Shown here: piece by piece, positions 15,443 to 24,102 of the stretch | Numbering within the stretch: position 1 is the stretch's first letter | Layout of the letters: each line of letters starts with the position of its first letter | NCBI GenBank assembly: GCA_000701945.1 | Contig: KL370841.1 | Coordinates: forward strand, 89,150 to 153,149 | Origin: Anaerotruncus sp. MC2020 | GTDB lineage: Bacteria; Bacillota; Clostridia; Oscillospirales; Ruminococcaceae | Direction: 5' to 3' | DNA length: 64,000 nt | Translations under genes and position numbers: made by a program | Notes under the pieces: model-generated | What the model was told of the DNA's origin: nothing | Databases searched by the model: none | Seen by the model: only the letters and a program-made list of their open reading frames with translations

Positions 15443-17863
15443 ATGAAGATATATATGGACCTCTCCACCATTATGTCGGTGGACTTCATCACGGGCATTC
15501 AGCGCGTGGTGAGGGAGATTACTGTCAGAATGATAAAGCACACGGAGCACGAGTTCTACCTCCTGCTCTATTCATGCAAGAACAACTGCTTCCTGCGCCT
15601 CAGCAACGAGCGCTTTCTCGATTACTTCCTCGAGGGCAAGGGCGAAAAGGGCAGGATACTCACTCCCGAGAAGATAGGCTACCGCGATATACCGTCGGGA
15701 GCTATATTCTTCGAGCTCGACGGCGTGTGGAACTCGCCGCTGAAAAGAAGCTACCTCTTCCCCATTCTCAAACAGAACGGCGTCAAGATAGTGACGCAGG
15801 TCTATGACCTCATCCCCTTAACAGAGCCGCAGTTCTGCCACGAGAACACCTGCGCGAACTTCATGGTATATGTCGGCGCGAACCTCAAATACGCCGACCT
15901 CATCATTACCTCCGCGCAGACCACGATAGACGTCCTCAACAGCCTCACCGACAGGATAGGGCTCGACAGGAAAAAGGCTACGGTAGTCGGTCTTTCGAGC
16001 GACTTCTCGAAAAAGAACGACTCGAACGGCTCGGTCGACCCTGCCGTTGAAAAGATAGCCGAGGGAAGCAAGTACCTCCTCATGCTCGGCACGATAGAGC
16101 CCCGCAAGAACCACGCCCTCGTCATAGACGCGCTCGAGAGCGGTCTCGCAAAGGCTGGCGTGAAGGCTATTTTCGCAGGACGCATCGGCTGGAACGTCAA
16201 GGAGCTCGAGAAGCGCATCAAGACGCACCCGCTCTACAACAAGAGCCTCTTCTTCGTCGAGAAGCCCGACGACGCTACGGTCGACTACCTCTACAAGCAC
16301 GCCTTCGCGGTCGCATTCCCGACCTTCAACGAAGGCTTCGGACTGCCTATGATAGAGGCGTTCATGCGCGGGACTCCCGTCATCGCCTCCGATATACCCG
16401 TACTGCACGAGGTAGCGGGCGACTACGCCGACTACTTCGACCCGCACAGCAAGGAAGACCTCATACGCTGCGTAAACGAGCTGCTCAGCTCCGAGGAGAA
16501 ATACGCCGCGAAGAAGGCTCGCCTCAAGGAATACGTCCCCTACACGTGGGACGAGGCTGCCGAGGATATGCTGAAGGCGGTAGAATCCGTGAACAAGGAC
16601 GTCAAGACCGTCCCCGCGGATATAAAGGTAAAGCAGCTCGTCTGCCTGACCGCCCGAAACGACGATATGCTGGCAACGCTCCCCTTCATCGAGGAGTTCA
16701 TGCCCTTCATCACGGAAATGGTGCTCTGCTGTCCCGACAAGAACGTCGAGGAGCTCAAAGCACGCTATAAGGGCCGCCTCGAGCTGAAATTCCTCACGGA
16801 CAGCCAGATACTCGACGGCAAGCCCCTCCCCGAGGACCACTCGACGCGCAATTACTTCCTGCGCTGCCTCGCGATGAGGAACCCGCTCATAGACGACGTA
16901 TTCATCATGACCGACGACGACTACCGCCCGCTCCGCACGCTGACTGTCAGCGACTTCGTCGAGGACGGCAGATACAAGGCATTCTACTGCTACGACCTCA
17001 ACGAGTGGCGCGGCACCTACAATAACCCGACCTCGTTCGACAACTGCATGAAAAAGAGCCGCAAGTTCCTCAAGGACAACGGCTACCCGACGATGATGTA
17101 TTCGTCACACCAGATGCAGATGATAGACAAGCGCATCTTCAACGAGATGACAGCCAAGTTCCCCGCGATAATCAGCAGCGGCTGCTGCGAGTGGTGTACC
17201 TACTTCAACTACGGCGTGGGAACATACCCCGATATGTTCAAGCCCGTCCCGTATGTGACAATGGGCTGGCCTGGCGCAAGGAGCGACTGGGACGTTTTCG
17301 TCCAGCCGACAGAGTTCCTCTTTGAGAATCACTATTCGTGCCTCTATGAGGAGGGCAGGGTGTTCGAGGGACTGCGCGAGGACTTCCACGAGAATGTGGC
17401 TGAGGAGAACCAGCTGAAAATAATGCGCTTCACCGCCGAACTCCAGAAGCAGATGGAGTCGAGGCAGGTATACAAGGCGTATTGCGATTCCTACTGGCTG
17501 CAATACAGGGAAATGCCGTCGTTCGCGCTCATCACGGGCGGCACGAACAACGGTATCGCGATGTGCGCTCCTCTGTACTTTCAGGCACGCCACAACGGCT
17601 GGACAAGTCTGCCGTTCGTGGTCGACAGGAAGATAATCGACGTCATCGGCTCGAAGAAGATAGAGCTCAGCCACTGGTTCACCGACGACGCGGGACATCC
17701 GATAACTCCCACGGGAAGAATGTACATTGACCTCAATGACCTCGACTTCCTCCTCCCCGTGAAGAGCCCCGATGTGCCCGAGAGGTGCAAGTTCAATATG
17801 CGAGTGCTGCTCGAAGATAAAAACATGGCAGCAGATGTAAGTATCCCTGCGGATATAACCTGA
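15443..17863 (+). CDS. Two-domain glycosyltransferase (GT4 plus Stealth/GT-A-like)
   Basis: 806 residues. Residues 1-390 form a GT4 (GT-B fold) glycosyltransferase with LGTIEPRKNH and the donor-binding motif EGFGLPMIEA. Residues about 400-700 form a second domain with DDVFIMTDDDYRP (DDD, a possible metal site) and SSHQMQMIDKRIFNEM, which recall the CR2 and CR3 blocks of Stealth hexose-phosphate transferases; that match is tentative. The protein probably adds one sugar and a second sugar or sugar phosphate to a surface polysaccharide in the cytoplasm before export by the ABC transporter encoded next. Confidence 0.85.
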   Translation: MKIYMDLSTIMSVDFITGIQRVVREITVRMIKHTEHEFYLLLYSCKNNCFLRLSNERFLDYFLEGKGEKGRILTPEKIGYRDIPSGAIFFELDGVWNSPLKRSYLFPILKQNGVKIVTQVYDLIPLTEPQFCHENTCANFMVYVGANLKYADLIITSAQTTIDVLNSLTDRIGLDRKKATVVGLSSDFSKKNDSNGSVDPAVEKIAEGSKYLLMLGTIEPRKNHALVIDALESGLAKAGVKAIFAGRIGWNVKELEKRIKTHPLYNKSLFFVEKPDDATVDYLYKHAFAVAFPTFNEGFGLPMIEAFMRGTPVIASDIPVLHEVAGDYADYFDPHSKEDLIRCVNELLSSEEKYAAKKARLKEYVPYTWDEAAEDMLKAVESVNKDVKTVPADIKVKQLVCLTARNDDMLATLPFIEEFMPFITEMVLCCPDKNVEELKARYKGRLELKFLTDSQILDGKPLPEDHSTRNYFLRCLAMRNPLIDDVFIMTDDDYRPLRTLTVSDFVEDGRYKAFYCYDLNEWRGTYNNPTSFDNCMKKSRKFLKDNGYPTMMYSSHQMQMIDKRIFNEMTAKFPAIISSGCCEWCTYFNYGVGTYPDMFKPVPYVTMGWPGARSDWDVFVQPTEFLFENHYSCLYEEGRVFEGLREDFHENVAEENQLKIMRFTAELQKQMESRQVYKAYCDSYWLQYREMPSFALITGGTNNGIAMCAPLYFQARHNGWTSLPFVVDRKIIDVIGSKKIELSHWFTDDAGHPITPTGRMYIDLNDLDFLLPVKSPDVPERCKFNMRVLLEDKNMAADVSIPADIT

Positions 17864-17891
17864 GCGGGGGAAAAAGGAAAGGACAGACAAA

Positions 17892-18683
17892 ATGCTTCAA
17901 GCCGTCAAAAATGGTATCGAAAAGATAAAAAAACAGCGGTTCCTGTTTGAAGAGCTCGTAAAGCGCGACTTCAAGAAGAAGTACAAGCGCACCGTGCTCG
18001 GTATGCTGTGGAGCCTCATATCACCGCTCATGCAGCTGCTCGTCATGAGCGTCGTGTTCAAGAGTTTCTTCGGAGCAGGTCAGCCGCACTACACCATATA
18101 CCTCTTCGCGGGCAACCTCACCTACTCCTTCTTCAAGGACTCCACCTACGGAGGCATGAACGCCCTCATGCAGAATGCGGGCATCATCACCAAGATCAAC
18201 CTCCCGAAGTATATGTTCCTGCTGTCGAAGAACGTGGCGTCACTGATAAACTTCGGTCTTACGCTCATCGTATTCTTCGCATTCGTCGCAGTGGACGGAG
18301 TTCCCTTCCATGTCCGCTTCCTCATGCTGGTGTACCCCATAATCTGCCTCATCATCTTCAACATCGGATGCGGCTTCATACTCTCGGCGCTGTTCGTCAT
18401 ATTCAAGGACGTGCAGTACCTCTACGACATCTTCACGCTCATGCTGATGTACCTCTCCGCCATCTTCTACACCACCACCAACTACAGCGAGAACGTGCAG
18501 AAGCTCTTCTACCTCAATCCCATTTACGTGTACATCACCTATATCCGCCATATAGTCCTCGACGGCTATATCCCGGGACTTGCGACGCACGGGCTATGTC
18601 TGCTGTATGCACTGCTCGCACTGGGGCTCGGTGCGCTGATATACAAGAAATACAACTACAAGTTCATGTACTATATGTCATAA
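17892..18683 (+). CDS. Polysaccharide ABC exporter permease (TagG/Wzm type)
   Basis: 263 residues with about six transmembrane segments. The N-terminal amphipathic region (ELVKRDFKKKYKRTVLGMLWSLISPL) is typical of ABC-2 permeases that export teichoic acid or O-antigen. It partners with the ATPase 10 bases downstream. The substrate is likely the polymer made by the glycosyltransferase upstream. Confidence 0.94.
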   Translation: MLQAVKNGIEKIKKQRFLFEELVKRDFKKKYKRTVLGMLWSLISPLMQLLVMSVVFKSFFGAGQPHYTIYLFAGNLTYSFFKDSTYGGMNALMQNAGIITKINLPKYMFLLSKNVASLINFGLTLIVFFAFVAVDGVPFHVRFLMLVYPIICLIIFNIGCGFILSALFVIFKDVQYLYDIFTLMLMYLSAIFYTTTNYSENVQKLFYLNPIYVYITYIRHIVLDGYIPGLATHGLCLLYALLALGLGALIYKKYNYKFMYYMS

Positions 18684-18693
18684 GGAGAGGGAA

Positions 18694-19431
18694 ATGAAAA
18701 AAATAGAGCTAAATAACGTCTCCGTCTCCTATATAGTCGGAGACTTCTCGAACAGGGGACTCAAGGACGTTGTCATACAGAAGCTGAAGGGACAGTCCAC
18801 GGCAAAGGAGTTCATCGCCGTAAAGAACGTCACCTTCGCCATTGAGGAGGGCGAGCTCCTCGGTATCATAGGCACGAACGGCGCGGGCAAATCAACGCTC
18901 TGCAAGGTGATATCGGGCATCATGCGTCCGACTGCGGGAACTATGGCTGTACGCGGCAATATAGCATCACTCCTCGAGCTCGGTACGGGCTTCGACCCCG
19001 AGCTCACCGTCAGGGAGAACACCTTCCTCCGCGGCGCTATGCTCGGCTATACGCGCGACTTCATGAACAAAACATACAAAAGCATCATCGACTTCGCCGA
19101 GCTTCAGGAGTTCGAGGACAGAAAGTTCTCGCACCTCTCCTCGGGTATGAAGTCAAGGCTCGCATTCTCCATCGCCTGCCTCGTCAACCCCGATATACTG
19201 ATTCTCGACGAGGTGCTCTCCGTCGGCGACGGAGCCTTCCGTCAGAAGAGCGAGAAGAAAATGCTCGAGATAATCAAGGGCGGCGCGACGACTCTGCTCG
19301 TTTCGCATTCGCTCGAACAGATACGCCGTATGTCAACTAAGGTGCTGTGGCTCGACCACGGACAGCAGGTCGCATTCGGCGAAACACAGGAGATCTGCGA
19401 CAGATATGCAGAGTTCCTGAAAACTAAGTAG
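18694..19431 (+). CDS. Polysaccharide ABC exporter ATPase (TagH/Wzt type)
   Basis: 245 residues. Walker A is GTNGAGKST, signature LSSGMKSRLAF and Walker B ILILDEVLSVGD, all intact. The VRENTFLRGAMLG segment is typical of the Wzt/TagH subfamily. It lacks the C-terminal carbohydrate-binding domain seen in long Wzt proteins. GGAGAGGG precedes the ATG. Energises export with the permease upstream. Confidence 0.95.
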   Translation: MKKIELNNVSVSYIVGDFSNRGLKDVVIQKLKGQSTAKEFIAVKNVTFAIEEGELLGIIGTNGAGKSTLCKVISGIMRPTAGTMAVRGNIASLLELGTGFDPELTVRENTFLRGAMLGYTRDFMNKTYKSIIDFAELQEFEDRKFSHLSSGMKSRLAFSIACLVNPDILILDEVLSVGDGAFRQKSEKKMLEIIKGGATTLLVSHSLEQIRRMSTKVLWLDHGQQVAFGETQEICDRYAEFLKTK

Positions 19432-19440
19432 GAGTAGGTC

Positions 19441-20082
19441 ATGACTAAATATCAGATTCTTTTGACGCTCTATCACTTCCTCGATGAGGAATTCCGCGAA
19501 AACAGCGACCGAAGTGAGGCATTCAGGGAGTATCTCGGCAACGTCAATCCGTACCTGTGGACGGACGGCAAGACCGCTGACCCCTCATATTACGCCGACT
19601 TCATGGAGATAGCCGATACCCTCTTCGAGGGCGAGGACTGCACGGTCGACGAGGGCTTCGTCTACGCGCGGCAGTACCTCAACGAGCTCAACCGCCGCGA
19701 AATAGAGGAGTACGGCAGTTCTATAGATGAGGTGGTGCAGGTGTTCGCGGAGTGTACCCTCGAGCGCTGGAACGCCATAGCCGATAAGCTCCGCGAGAAC
19801 AAGACCCGCAAGCGCCGCTGTGCGTGCTGCGGCTGCTATACGCTCGAGGAGCCCGAGGGCGGGTACGAGATATGCCCCGTCTGCTTCTGGGAGGACGACG
19901 CTGTGCAGAACAACGACCCCGAATTTTCGGGCGGCGCAAACAAGGTATGTCTCCGCGAGGCTCAGGAGAACTTCGAGGAGCTCGGAGCCTGCACCGAGAG
20001 CGCGGTGCCCTTCGTCCGCGAGCCGAGCGCCGAGGAGATAAGCGGAATAGTCCGCGAGCCCGACGACGAGGAAGACGAATAA
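19441..20082 (+). CDS. CPCC-family cysteine-rich protein
   Basis: 213 residues. The C-terminal part contains CACCGCYTLEEP, YEICPVCFWEDD and GGANKVCLREAQENF, the hallmarks of the CPCC domain; the first motif reads CACC instead of CPCC. The two CxxC pairs probably bind zinc. The N-terminal 120 residues are helical and unassigned. CPCC proteins often sit in toxin-immunity loci, but no toxin is visible here. The gene follows the exporter by 9 bases and may be its last cistron. Confidence 0.85.
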   Translation: MTKYQILLTLYHFLDEEFRENSDRSEAFREYLGNVNPYLWTDGKTADPSYYADFMEIADTLFEGEDCTVDEGFVYARQYLNELNRREIEEYGSSIDEVVQVFAECTLERWNAIADKLRENKTRKRRCACCGCYTLEEPEGGYEICPVCFWEDDAVQNNDPEFSGGANKVCLREAQENFEELGACTESAVPFVREPSAEEISGIVREPDDEEDE

Positions 20083-20085
20083 AGG

Positions 20086-20142
20086 AGACCTTCTCCTGAC
20101 TTCTGTTTATATAGAAGTCGAGAGGAGGTCTCCTCTTTTTTC
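20086..20142. terminator. Bidirectional terminator
   Basis: AGGAGACCT and AGGTCTCCT arms with an inner ACTTCT/AGAAGT stem between convergent genes, followed by a T-run on the plus strand. Confidence 0.85.
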
Positions 20143-20143
20143 T

Positions 20144-21310
20144 TTAAGGCTTGGGCATTTTCCTGCGTATATCGCTGAGGCGGTCGAGAGCATTCTCGAG
20201 CGTCTCATTCTTTTTCGCATAGTGGAAGCGGATATAGCGGTTCTCGGGCTCCTTGAAGAAGCTCGAACCGGGGACTGCTCCCACGCCGACATACTCAGCG
20301 AGCTTCTCGCAGAAGTCGAGGTCGCTGGCATAGCCGAACTCCGATATATCGAGCAGTATGTAGTACGCGCCCTGCGGCACGGTGTGCTGTATGCCGATGT
20401 CATCGAGTCCGCGCAGGAAGAGGTCGCGCTTCTCGGTGTACTTGTCCTGAAGCCACTTGTAGTAGTCGTCGCCGAAGCGCAGACCCGTAACGGCAGCCTC
20501 CTGCAAGGGCGCGGCGGCTCCGACGGTGAGGAAGTCGTGTACCTTCTTGACTGTGTCGATAATGTGCGGCGGAGCGATAACGTAGCCGAGTCTCCAGCCC
20601 GTTATCGAGTAGGTCTTGGACAGCGATGAGCACGAGATAGTGCGCTCCCACATATCGGGCAGACTCGCGAAATAGGTGTGCTTGTACGGAGCGTAGATGA
20701 TGTGCTCGTAGACCTCGTCGGTGATGACGAAGGTGTCGTACTTCTTTGCGAGGTCGGCAATTATCAGCAGCTCCTCGCGCGTGAACACCTTGCCGCATGG
20801 ATTCGACGGGTTGCAGAGTATGAGCGCCTTGGGGTGCTGCTTGAAAGCGGCTTCGAGCACGTCCGCGTCGAAGCTGAATTCGGGCGGATTGAGCGGCACG
20901 TATATCGGCTCTGCGCCCGAGAGTATCGTATCAGCGCCGTAATTCTCGTAAAACGGCGAGAACACGACGACCTTGTCGCCCGGATTCGTCACGGACATCA
21001 TCGCCGCCATCATAGCCTCGGTGCTTCCGCAGGTGACGACTATCTCGCCATTGGGGTCGATAGGACGTCCCATGAGGCGGGACTGCTTCTCGGCGAGTGC
21101 CTCGCGGAAGTTCTGCGCTCCCCATGTAATGGAATACTGGTGGAAGTCCTCGCGTGTGACCTCGGCAAGGCGGTCGAGTATCTCGCGCGGGGGCTCGAAG
21201 TCGGGGAAGCCCTGCGAGAGGTTGACCGCGCCGTATTTATTGGAAATACGCGTCATACGGCGTATGACGGAATCAGTAAAGGTAGCTGTGCGGTTGGAAA
21301 GCTGCGGCAT
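20144..21310 (-). CDS. PLP-dependent class I/II aminotransferase
   Basis: 388 residues, fold-type I. NLSQGFPDFEPP, NPSNPCGKVF, ITDEVYEH and the PLP lysine in SLSKTYSITGWRLGY are visible. The opening motif is shared with kynurenine/glutamine-K and methionine (YbdL-type) aminotransferases that act on aromatic and sulfur amino acids. The ATG at 21310 follows AAGGAG. It lies downstream of the aryl-CoA ligase on the same strand with a 78-base gap, so it may supply or use 2-oxo acids for the oxidoreductase encoded at 23-26 kb. Confidence 0.92.
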   Translation of the reverse strand: MPQLSNRTATFTDSVIRRMTRISNKYGAVNLSQGFPDFEPPREILDRLAEVTREDFHQYSITWGAQNFREALAEKQSRLMGRPIDPNGEIVVTCGSTEAMMAAMMSVTNPGDKVVVFSPFYENYGADTILSGAEPIYVPLNPPEFSFDADVLEAAFKQHPKALILCNPSNPCGKVFTREELLIIADLAKKYDTFVITDEVYEHIIYAPYKHTYFASLPDMWERTISCSSLSKTYSITGWRLGYVIAPPHIIDTVKKVHDFLTVGAAAPLQEAAVTGLRFGDDYYKWLQDKYTEKRDLFLRGLDDIGIQHTVPQGAYYILLDISEFGYASDLDFCEKLAEYVGVGAVPGSSFFKEPENRYIRFHYAKKNETLENALDRLSDIRRKMPKP

Positions 21311-21342
21311 ATTTTTTCTCCTTACTATCATAATTAAACGAA

Positions 21343-21367
21343 GCGGGCGGATAATATCCGCCCCTAC
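21343..21367. repeat. Short hairpin repeat of the CCCTAC family
   Basis: GGGCGGATA/TATCCGCCC palindrome followed by CCTAC, then CGCTTTTT. Related to hairpins at 27450, 27478, 31079 and others listed separately. Confidence 0.6.
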
Positions 21368-21388
21368 GCTTTTTAAATTATACCATTT

Positions 21389-22729
21389 TTAGATATTGTA
21401 GTCAATATTTCTCTCGTCGATGACACGTCTGGACTTGTGCTCGGAGCGTGTGTTCAGACCGCCGTCGGGATGAACTATCACCTTTGCGGGCTTAACGCCG
21501 ATACGAGCCTTGAGAGCTGCGGATACCTCCGCTGCAACTGTCTCGTCGTCCTTGTCAACGCCTGCAGCCTTCTCTATCTCTACCGCATACTTGCTTGTGA
21601 AGTCCTTCTCGAAGATGCGGATGAGGTACTCACCTGTGAGGTCGCTCTGCTCGCGGATAACAGCCTCGATATCGCTCGGGAACACGTTGACCGCGGAAAC
21701 GATGAACATGTCGTCCTTTCTGCCGAGTATGCTTATCCTGCCGTGAGTACGTCCGCATTTGCACTTTGTAGTGTCGATGCGTCCGATATCGCCCGTCTTG
21801 AAGCGGATAAGGGGACGCGCGTGCTTGCGGAGAGTCGTGAACACGAGCTCGCCTGTCTGACCTGGCTCGAGAACCTCGCCTGTGTGGATGTCGATAGTCT
21901 CGACGAGGATGTGGTTCTCGGCGATATGAAGTCCGTCATGGTATTCGCACTGTGCGGCGCAAGCTCCGAAAATGTCGGAGAGACCGTAGAAGTCGAACAC
22001 CTCAGCGCCCCATATCTCCTCGATAGCCTTGCGTGTAGCGTCGATAGAGCCGCCGAGCTCGCCCGCAACGATTATCTTCTTGATGTTGAAGTCCTTCTTC
22101 GGGTCGTAGCCAGCCTTGAGCGCCTTCTCACCGAGCTGCCATGCGTAGGAGGGCGAAGTCCAGATGATAGTGGGCTTGTAGGTTTTAAGTATGAAGAGAA
22201 GTCTCTCACTCGGGAGAGTGCCGCCCCAGATACATAAAGCTCCGAGGTTCTGCGCACCGATTACGTCGGGTCCGCCGACATAGAGCGAGAAGTTGAGAGC
22301 GTGTACGTAGCGGTCGTTGGGTCTCATTCCTATCTGCCAGAACCAGCGGCTCTCGGTGTCCTGAAACTCATCGAAGTCCTTCTTTGTGAAGGGGCTCATC
22401 GTGGGAACACCTGTCGAGCCTGACGAGGTGGAGATGAACACTACGTCCTCCTCGGGTACTGCGGCGAGCTCACCGAGGAACGAGCCTACGCCCTGAGTGT
22501 CACGCTGTGTTTTCTTGTTGATGAAGGGGAACTTCTCGATGTCCTTGAGGGTCTTGATGTCCTCGGGCTTAACGCCTGCCTCGTCGAACGAACGCTTGTA
22601 GTAGGGAGCGTTGTCGTATGCGAACTTGACTATTTCCTTCAGGTCCTCAAGCTGTCTCTTTTCGAGTTCCTCGCGGGGGAGCGTTTCGAGCTCCTCGTCC
22701 CAGAATTTGTTGTTGATATTTCTGCTCAT
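21389..22729 (-). CDS. paaK: Phenylacetate-CoA ligase family protein
   Basis: 446-residue adenylate-forming enzyme that activates a carboxylic acid, typically phenylacetate or another aryl acid, to its CoA thioester with ATP. Visible motifs: SSGSTGVPTMSPF (P-loop), DFYGLSDIFG and TGDIGRID, with a C-terminal PaaK lid domain. GGAGG lies 8 bases before the ATG at 22729. Its promoter carries the same LysR-type operator architecture as the oxidoreductase operon upstream, which supports a joint pathway. Substrate specificity cannot be read from sequence. Confidence 0.94.
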   Translation of the reverse strand: MSRNINNKFWDEELETLPREELEKRQLEDLKEIVKFAYDNAPYYKRSFDEAGVKPEDIKTLKDIEKFPFINKKTQRDTQGVGSFLGELAAVPEEDVVFISTSSGSTGVPTMSPFTKKDFDEFQDTESRWFWQIGMRPNDRYVHALNFSLYVGGPDVIGAQNLGALCIWGGTLPSERLLFILKTYKPTIIWTSPSYAWQLGEKALKAGYDPKKDFNIKKIIVAGELGGSIDATRKAIEEIWGAEVFDFYGLSDIFGACAAQCEYHDGLHIAENHILVETIDIHTGEVLEPGQTGELVFTTLRKHARPLIRFKTGDIGRIDTTKCKCGRTHGRISILGRKDDMFIVSAVNVFPSDIEAVIREQSDLTGEYLIRIFEKDFTSKYAVEIEKAAGVDKDDETVAAEVSAALKARIGVKPAKVIVHPDGGLNTRSEHKSRRVIDERNIDYNI

Positions 22730-22779
22730 TGTTTTATCCTCCATAATTCTTATTTAGCATATCTGTTTGGTATGTTTAT

Positions 22780-22848
22780 ATTATACATCGCATTTCCGCA
22801 TTTGTCCAATACCATAGTTCTATGATAGGTTATAGGGAGCGTTTATAA
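22780..22848 (-). promoter_or_regulatory. paaK promoter with LysR-type operator
   Basis: On the minus strand: -10 TATAAT (22780-22785), N18, -35 TTGGAC (22804-22809). An imperfect palindrome TACCATAG-TT-CTATGATA (22810-22827) abuts the -35. A distal site TTATAGGG-N6-TTATAA (22830-22848) is centred 59 bp from the -10, about -66 from the expected start. The oxidoreductase promoter at 26092-26160 has the same elements at identical spacing. Confidence 0.8.
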
Positions 22849-22862
22849 CTCGGACGGTTAAA

Positions 22863-23043
22863 GCCGCGCGGAGATATCTGACGCCTCGAACAAACTACCG
22901 CGCGAACCCGAAAGTTTCGCTCAAGCCTTTTCAAACAAGGGCGCTGCCCTTGACCCGCCAGAGACTCTGTCTCTGGACTCTGCTGGGGCGCCGCCCCAGA
23001 CCCTGCAGGGGTACGCAGTACCCCTGACCCCATATTTCGCGCC
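22863..23043. repeat. Composite hairpin repeat, copy A
   Basis: About 180 bp built from consecutive perfect hairpins: AAGGGC-GCT-GCCCTT, CCAGAGAC..GTCTCTGG, GGGGCG-CCGCCCC and CAGGGGTAC..GTACCCCTG. It starts GCCGCGCGGAGAT, contains CCGAAAGTTTCGCTCAAGCC and ends CCCCATATTTCGCGCC. Copies B (27101-27313) and C (39702-39912, inverted) share ends and several modules. No ORF of its own was recognised. Confidence 0.8.
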
Positions 23044-23070
23044 ATAATCTCCTCAAAACGATAGCAATCT

Positions 23071-23127
23071 CCGCGCGGCATACTATGCCGTTTTTATTCT
23101 AAAGCCAGCTGTCGAAGGACGGCGAAG
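23071..23127. repeat. 57-bp interspersed repeat, second copy
   Basis: Near-identical to 2421-2477, differing at the C/T positions 23100 and 23110, with the same CGGCATACTATGCCG hairpin and T-run. It lies between composite repeat A and the oxidoreductase terminator. Confidence 0.8.
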
Positions 23128-23180
23128 CTGACAGAGGGTACGTGCAGCCGTTGGCTGCGGCGTTCCCTGCAAAAACAGCG

Positions 23181-23204
23181 TAAGGGGCGCAATATTGCGC
23201 CCTC
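23181..23204 (-). terminator. Hairpin after the oxidoreductase operon
   Basis: GGGCGCAATATTGCGCCC is a perfect palindrome just past the stop codon of the beta subunit gene on the minus strand; a GTTTTTG tract follows after some distance. Confidence 0.6.
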
Positions 23205-23208
23205 TGCA

Positions 23209-24102
23209 TCATATCTTAAATGTACTGTTTATCTTCTCCCACTTCTTATCGCGGGAGTCGATTATCACCTGTATATCCTCGTCCGTGAGGTGCTTGAAGC
23301 GCCCCTGCTTTTTCAGGTACGCCGCCGCGTCCGTGAACTCCTTGGGCTTGTGATTCAGCGTGAACTCGCCGTTCTCGTACTCGGCGAGGTACCACAGCCC
23401 GCAGTCCACGACCTCGCGCGCGATGTCTACAGTCTCATCGGGAGCAACTCCCCAGCCCGTCGGACACGGCGCTATCACGTGTATATACTTGGTACCCTGT
23501 ATCTGCGACGCCTTCTGCACCTTTGCGATGAAGTCCGCGATATAGCCGACGCTCGCAGTCGCGGCGTAGGGGATATCGTGGGCGGCGGCTATCTCGAACA
23601 TATTCTTCTTCGGGCGGATATTTCCGTGGATATTCGCGCCCGCGGGAGTAGTCGTCGTCTTGGCTCCGAACGGCGTAAGACCGCTCTTCTGAATGCCCGT
23701 GTTCATGTAGGCTTCGTTGTCGTAGCAGATGTAGATGATGTTGTCGTTGCGGTCGATAGCTCCCGAAAGCGCCTGTATACCGATGTCTGCGGTGCCTCCG
23801 TCGCCCGCGAAGCCGACTGCCGTGAAGTCCTTGTACCCCTTTGCGCGCAGTCCCGCCTCAACGCCCGTGAGCATCGAAGCCGTACCCGCAAAGGTCGAAA
23901 TTATCGAGTTATTGGAGAAGCAAAGCTGCGGGAAATTGAAGCCCACCGCTGACATACAGCCTGCGGGGAGAACCGATACCGCGTTCTGTCCGAGGACTTT
24001 CAGCGCCGCCCTTACTGCGAGGCTTCCGCCGCAGCCCGCACACGCCTTGTGTCCGTAGAAATATTCCTCGCGCGAAATGCTGTCCGCGACCTTATTAGCC
24101 AT
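23209..24102 (-). CDS. 2-oxoacid:ferredoxin oxidoreductase, beta (TPP) subunit
   Basis: 297 residues. The thiamine-diphosphate motif GDGGTADIGIQALSGAIDRNDN and CYDNEAYMNTG are clear, and Cys residues in ACAGCGG and LPAGC fit the beta-subunit iron-sulfur site. The complex interconverts a 2-oxo acid plus CoA with acyl-CoA, CO2 and reduced ferredoxin. The order gamma-delta-alpha-beta matches four-subunit pyruvate/2-oxoisovalerate-type enzymes. The gene overlaps the alpha gene by 8 bases. Substrate could be pyruvate, 2-oxobutyrate, branched-chain or aryl 2-oxo acids. Confidence 0.95.
   Translation of the reverse strand: MANKVADSISREEYFYGHKACAGCGGSLAVRAALKVLGQNAVSVLPAGCMSAVGFNFPQLCFSNNSIISTFAGTASMLTGVEAGLRAKGYKDFTAVGFAGDGGTADIGIQALSGAIDRNDNIIYICYDNEAYMNTGIQKSGLTPFGAKTTTTPAGANIHGNIRPKKNMFEIAAAHDIPYAATASVGYIADFIAKVQKASQIQGTKYIHVIAPCPTGWGVAPDETVDIAREVVDCGLWYLAEYENGEFTLNHKPKEFTDAAAYLKKQGRFKHLTDEDIQVIIDSRDKKWEKINSTFKI

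Noticed and set aside
22745-23208. Transposase or insertion sequence remnant
   Set aside because: No transposase frame and no consistent terminal inverted repeats with target duplication were found; only hairpin modules.
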